Shown here: piece after piece, positions 61,077 through 64,000 of the stretch
Layout of the letters: every line of letters starts with the position of its first letter
How positions within the stretch are numbered: position 1 is the first letter of the stretch
NCBI GenBank assembly: GCA_020445145.1
Contig: JAGRHC010000018.1
Location: 56,691 to 120,690 of the forward strand
Source: Alphaproteobacteria bacterium
GTDB lineage: Bacteria; Pseudomonadota; Alphaproteobacteria; Micavibrionales; Micavibrionaceae
Direction: 5' to 3'
Length of the DNA: 64,000 nucleotides
Position numbers and translations under genes: made by a program
The notes under the pieces: model-generated
Seen by the model: only the letters and a program-made list of their open reading frames with translations
What the model was told of the DNA's origin: nothing
Databases searched by the model: none

Positions 61077-62789
61077 ATGCGCCGTATGCTCCTAGTTCTC
61101 GCTCTTAGTGTCCTGCCATTCCCGGCATTCGCCGAGGATATTGCCGCCAAAGGCGATGTCACAGCCGTCACCGTCTTCGCCGACCGCGCCGCGCTAACCA
61201 GACACGCAAAAGTCGAAGTGCCAAAAGGAGCGCACACGCTGACCTTCAAGGGGCTACCGATCAGCCTCCTGCCAGACTCTCTGAATGCCAAGGGAAAGGC
61301 GCTGGCAACCGTAACCTTCGGCGCCGTCACCTGGAAAATGGAAGCGCACGAAGATTACGTCGTGCCCAAGGAAAAAGAACTGAACGCCACACTCATCGAA
61401 CTTCAGGACAAGCGCAGAGTATATGGCGTCGAAAAACAAGCCCTCGATGCAGGCCGCCTGTTTCTGGCCAACCTCGGAAAAACAGCGGAAATGCGGGAAA
61501 ACGAGGACATCGCGCAAATCGACCTGAAACCCGAAGAATGGGGCGCCGCCAGTGATGCCATTGCAAATAAGGTCGCAGATAATCTGAAATCCGGCATCGC
61601 GCTGGACATCCTGATCCGCGGCGTGGACGAGGATATCCGCAAGACGCAGGAAGAACTCAGCAACCTGCGCACTGGTCAGAAACAAACCTATACCGTGACA
61701 ATTCCGCTGGAGGCTGCCGCTGCGACAACGCTGGATGTAGATCTCGTCTATCAGGTCCCCGGCGCAGGCTGGACCCCGGTCTACGATGCAAGGCTCGACA
61801 CCAAAACCGGCAAGATGGACCTTGTTCAGTACGGCTCCGTCTGGCAGCGCACAGGCGAAGATTGGGACGATGTCGCGCTCACGCTCTCGACCGCCCAGCC
61901 AAGCCGCGGCGCTGGACTTCCTCCATTGCCCCCGCAATGGGTAAACCTGCAGCAGGCCTATAAAGCACGAGGCCAAAGCTTTAATAACATGGCATCAAAC
62001 ATTGCAGGTGGCCCGGCCATGATGGTGGCGATGGATGCCGCAATGCCGGCGTCTGCGCCGATGGAAGCGGATAAAGAAGATCGGCTGGAAAGATGGAAAA
62101 CGCTTCAAGAAGAGCGTGCCTTGGTTGAAGCCGGCTTTGACGCCGCCCAGATCAACAGCGAAGGTTTCGTCGGCGAATACGCCATCCCCGGCCCGGCCAA
62201 GGTCGCATCAGACGGCACAAAGAGCCGCCTGATGATCGGCGCGTTCGACAGCGAAAATAAAATGCAGGTCCAGATCAAACCGCAACTGGCACAAGACGCC
62301 TACCTTGTCGTCAAAACCAAACTTAAAGGCGAAAACCCGGTCCTCCCAGGACAGGTCAACCTGTTCCGCGACGGCGCCTTCATCGGTCAAGGCAATATCC
62401 CGATGCTCCGCCCCGGAGACGAGGAAGATTTGGCCTTCGGTATTGATGATAATGTCCGTGTCAAACGCAACGTCCTGAAGGACGAAAGAAGTGAGTCCGG
62501 CCTGATCTCCAAGGAAGCATCCCTGGAGCGTAATCTGGTCCGCTATATCCAGAACCTGCACAAGGACCCGATCGAAATCGTGGTCTTGGAGACAATCCCT
62601 GTCTCCAAGGATGAGAAAATCCGCGTCGAACTCCTGAAAGATAAAACCACGCAGGGCTACGCCGAAAACGTCGACAACATCAAGGGCCTGCTACGCTGGA
62701 CCATGACCATGAAGCCGCAGGAAAAAACCGAAATAAACCTCGGCTGGAAAGTAAGCTGGCCAAAGGATCAGATTATTAATGGCCTCTAG
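61077..62789 (+). CDS. DUF4139-domain protein (MuiA-like)
   Basis: The 570-residue protein has a signal peptide (MRRMLLVLALSVLPFPAFA), an N-terminal domain (TAVTVFADRAALTRHAKVEVPKGAHTLTFKGLP) of the DUF4140 type, and a long C-terminal DUF4139 region with VYQVPGAGWTPVYDARLD and DWDDVALTLSTAQPSRG, which are the hallmark motifs. The N-terminal coiled coil (about 90-210) is typical of this family. Periplasmic; function unknown although related proteins affect mucoidy in Vibrio/Escherichia naming. About 20 bases before the GFA gene. Confidence 0.85.
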   Translation: MRRMLLVLALSVLPFPAFAEDIAAKGDVTAVTVFADRAALTRHAKVEVPKGAHTLTFKGLPISLLPDSLNAKGKALATVTFGAVTWKMEAHEDYVVPKEKELNATLIELQDKRRVYGVEKQALDAGRLFLANLGKTAEMRENEDIAQIDLKPEEWGAASDAIANKVADNLKSGIALDILIRGVDEDIRKTQEELSNLRTGQKQTYTVTIPLEAAAATTLDVDLVYQVPGAGWTPVYDARLDTKTGKMDLVQYGSVWQRTGEDWDDVALTLSTAQPSRGAGLPPLPPQWVNLQQAYKARGQSFNNMASNIAGGPAMMVAMDAAMPASAPMEADKEDRLERWKTLQEERALVEAGFDAAQINSEGFVGEYAIPGPAKVASDGTKSRLMIGAFDSENKMQVQIKPQLAQDAYLVVKTKLKGENPVLPGQVNLFRDGAFIGQGNIPMLRPGDEEDLAFGIDDNVRVKRNVLKDERSESGLISKEASLERNLVRYIQNLHKDPIEIVVLETIPVSKDEKIRVELLKDKTTQGYAENVDNIKGLLRWTMTMKPQEKTEINLGWKVSWPKDQIINGL

Positions 62790-62810
62790 GGAGAAGGGAC
62801 GTCACGAACC

Positions 62811-63161
62811 ATGCAAACCTACACCGGCGGATGCCATTGCGGCGCAGTCAAATATGAAGTCAAAATGGAGTTGCAGGAGGTCGTATCCTGCAACTGCTCC
62901 ATCTGTTCCAAAACAGGGTGGTTGATGGCTTTTACGTCTGCGGATAATTTTAAGCTTTTGCAAGGTGAAGACAATCTGTCGGACTATCAGTTTGCCGCAA
63001 AGAAAATACACCATCTCTTTTGCAAGACCTGCGGCATCAAATCCTTTGGGGCAGGGACAATGCCCGATGGAACAGACACCCGCGCCATCAACGTCGGATG
63101 CCTTGATGGCGTCGACGTCGAAAGTCTGCCCGTTAAAAAATTCGATGGAAAAAGCCTGTAG
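62811..63161 (+). CDS. GFA/CENP-V-family zinc protein
   Basis: The 116-residue protein is a complete glutathione-dependent formaldehyde-activating-type (GFA) domain: GGCHCGAV, CNCSICSKTGWL, and FCKTCGIKSFG give the Cys ligands of two zincs. Most family members are not proven to act on formaldehyde, so only the fold and zinc binding are claimed. It lies 21 bases after the DUF4139 gene, probably cotranscribed. Confidence 0.9.
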   Translation: MQTYTGGCHCGAVKYEVKMELQEVVSCNCSICSKTGWLMAFTSADNFKLLQGEDNLSDYQFAAKKIHHLFCKTCGIKSFGAGTMPDGTDTRAINVGCLDGVDVESLPVKKFDGKSL

Positions 63162-63226
63162 ATCAGGCGCATCACGGCAAAGTCGACACTGTTCATGCGC
63201 CCCCCTTTATGCCATGATAAAGCGCC

Positions 63227-64000
63227 ATGAAAACCGACTATTCCGAATTCGTCGCCCGTCACCATAAAAGACTAGCCGCCACCCACCTGCCAGAAGGTGG
63301 GCGCAACATGAGCCTTGTCTCGGGCGGATTGATCGTTCTGCTTTATTTCCTCGTGATGGTGTTCGTCGTAACCATGGCCCAGATCGACTCGACGACGATC
63401 TTTATTTCCGTTTTCGTTTTTGCCGCCGCCACACTGGTCGCCTTCACTGCACGCTACGCGCAGGACTTGCAAAAACGTCAGGAAAAAGAGCTTATCCTCC
63501 TGAAGGAAGTCCTTGAAGGTAGCCGCGGCGGGCGTCTTGTCACCGATGGCGCCGACAAAACAGTGTACTTCAATCAGAACTTCGCAGGCATGTGTCCCGG
63601 CGAAAACGCCCAGACTTACGAGGGGCTGATCTGCATGTTCTCTGACAACGAGCAGGCCGAAAACCTGCTCAGTGTCTTATCCGATCAGGCTCACCGCGGC
63701 CTGACAGATTCTATCGAACTATACTGCACCAAAAAAGACCATGAGGGCTGGTATCAGGTCTCGGCCTACCCGGTCGCCGGTCATCCCGGCTTTATTCATT
63801 GGCGCCTCGACAACGTCACAGAGCAGCATGTCGCAGAGCGCGCCACCAATGAGGAGCGCGAAAAGCTCATCGACTTTATCGACAACGCCCCGGTCGGGTT
63901 TTTCTCGTTGGACGAAGATGGGCGGTTCGTGTTTGCAAACGCAACCTTCGCCCGCTGGCTTGGTGAGGATCTGAGCGTCCTGCTGGAGCGCGGAAAATTA
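63227..64000 (+). CDS. membrane PAS-domain sensor kinase, probable CckA, cut by the window edge
   Basis: The visible 258 residues show two membrane helices (about 28-50 and 54-76) and two PAS-like regions: residues 85-200 (LVTDGADKTVYFNQNFA, ending GFIHWRLDNVTE) and one beginning at about 212 (DNAPVGFFSLDEDGRFVFANATFARWLGED). The kinase and receiver parts lie outside. This start matches CckA, the hybrid kinase that phosphorylates CtrA through ChpT, and its location downstream of flhB fits what I recall of alphaproteobacterial gene order. ATG at 63227 has only a weak ribosome-binding site. Confidence 0.68.
   Translation, partial: MKTDYSEFVARHHKRLAATHLPEGGRNMSLVSGGLIVLLYFLVMVFVVTMAQIDSTTIFISVFVFAAATLVAFTARYAQDLQKRQEKELILLKEVLEGSRGGRLVTDGADKTVYFNQNFAGMCPGENAQTYEGLICMFSDNEQAENLLSVLSDQAHRGLTDSIELYCTKKDHEGWYQVSAYPVAGHPGFIHWRLDNVTEQHVAERATNEEREKLIDFIDNAPVGFFSLDEDGRFVFANATFARWLGEDLSVLLERGKL

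Noticed and set aside
1..64000. tRNA or rRNA genes, CRISPR arrays, insertion sequences, attachment sites or replication origins
   Set aside because: I looked for cloverleaf-like segments, regular spaced repeats, transposase frames and flanking inverted repeats and found none that hold up by eye.

Overview
The window is a chromosomal segment of a motile alphaproteobacterium of moderate GC (about half). The evidence is its regulator and assembly set: CtrA, FlbD with FliX, FlbT/FlaF, a TipF-like c-di-GMP protein and the start of a CckA-like kinase. These are typical of alphaproteobacteria. Together with FlhF/FlhG, CheZ, a MotE-like protein and a zinc-ligand-poor DksA they point to a Rhodospirillales- or Micavibrionales-like lineage. 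That placement is inference; no rRNA or tRNA gene is visible.

Layout. Bases 1-7.4 kb hold housekeeping genes on the minus strand: kdsB (cut by the window edge), a family 5 solute-binding protein, a TipF-like EAL protein, pyrD, pgsA, an unknown gene and a nuclease/phosphatase-fold membrane protein. ctrA (minus) and fliI (plus) diverge at 8.1-8.3 kb. From there to 61 kb almost everything is flagellar, split into blocks: fliI-(two orphans)-fliJ; flhF-flhG-FliK-like and flhA (minus); fliF-fliG-fliH-fliN-motA-(orphan)-flbD (minus); a FlaG-like gene, flaF/flbT and one large flagellin; flgI-flgJ-two FlgN-like-fliK-flgD-flgE (minus); fliX-dksA (plus); flgF-(60-aa gene)-flgG-flgA-flgH (minus); fliL, fliM-DUF6468-like-motE-cheY-cheZ-MotB-like-motB-TPR giant (plus); fliP-fliO-small-FlhB tail paralogue (minus); flgB-flgC-fliE, then fliQ-fliR-flhB (plus). 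A DUF4139 protein, a GFA-family zinc protein and a truncated CckA-like kinase close the window.

How it works together. I find three sigma-54 (-24/-12) promoters, in front of flgI, flgF and flgB, which are the rod, ring and hook operons. FlbD is the matching sigma-54 activator and FliX its expected assembly-sensing partner. Perfect TTAA-N7-TTAA CtrA boxes lie in front of flagellin and between flgF and fliL, a TTAACCAT half-site precedes cheY, and four TTAA boxes lie upstream of ctrA. The whole Caulobacter-like cascade (CckA, CtrA, FlbD/FliX with sigma-54, rod/hook genes, flagellin with FlbT/FlaF) can therefore be read in one window.

The unusual content is what sits between the operons. Single, mostly AT-richer orphan genes separate flagellar genes that are usually adjacent: a transglutaminase-like cysteine protease, a J-domain protein, an ankyrin protein, a DotI/IcmL-like secretion protein between fliE and fliQ, and a two-member family with a new repeated module between fliI and fliJ. 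Several have short C-terminal tails ending in A/G-P-G. Next to motB is a second MotB-like protein lacking the proton-carrying aspartate, followed by a 1112-residue periplasmic TPR protein, a possible new stator accessory module. Other curiosities are a helically phased GGNCC array, a 60-aa gene in the rod operon, and a strong hairpin behind flgE.
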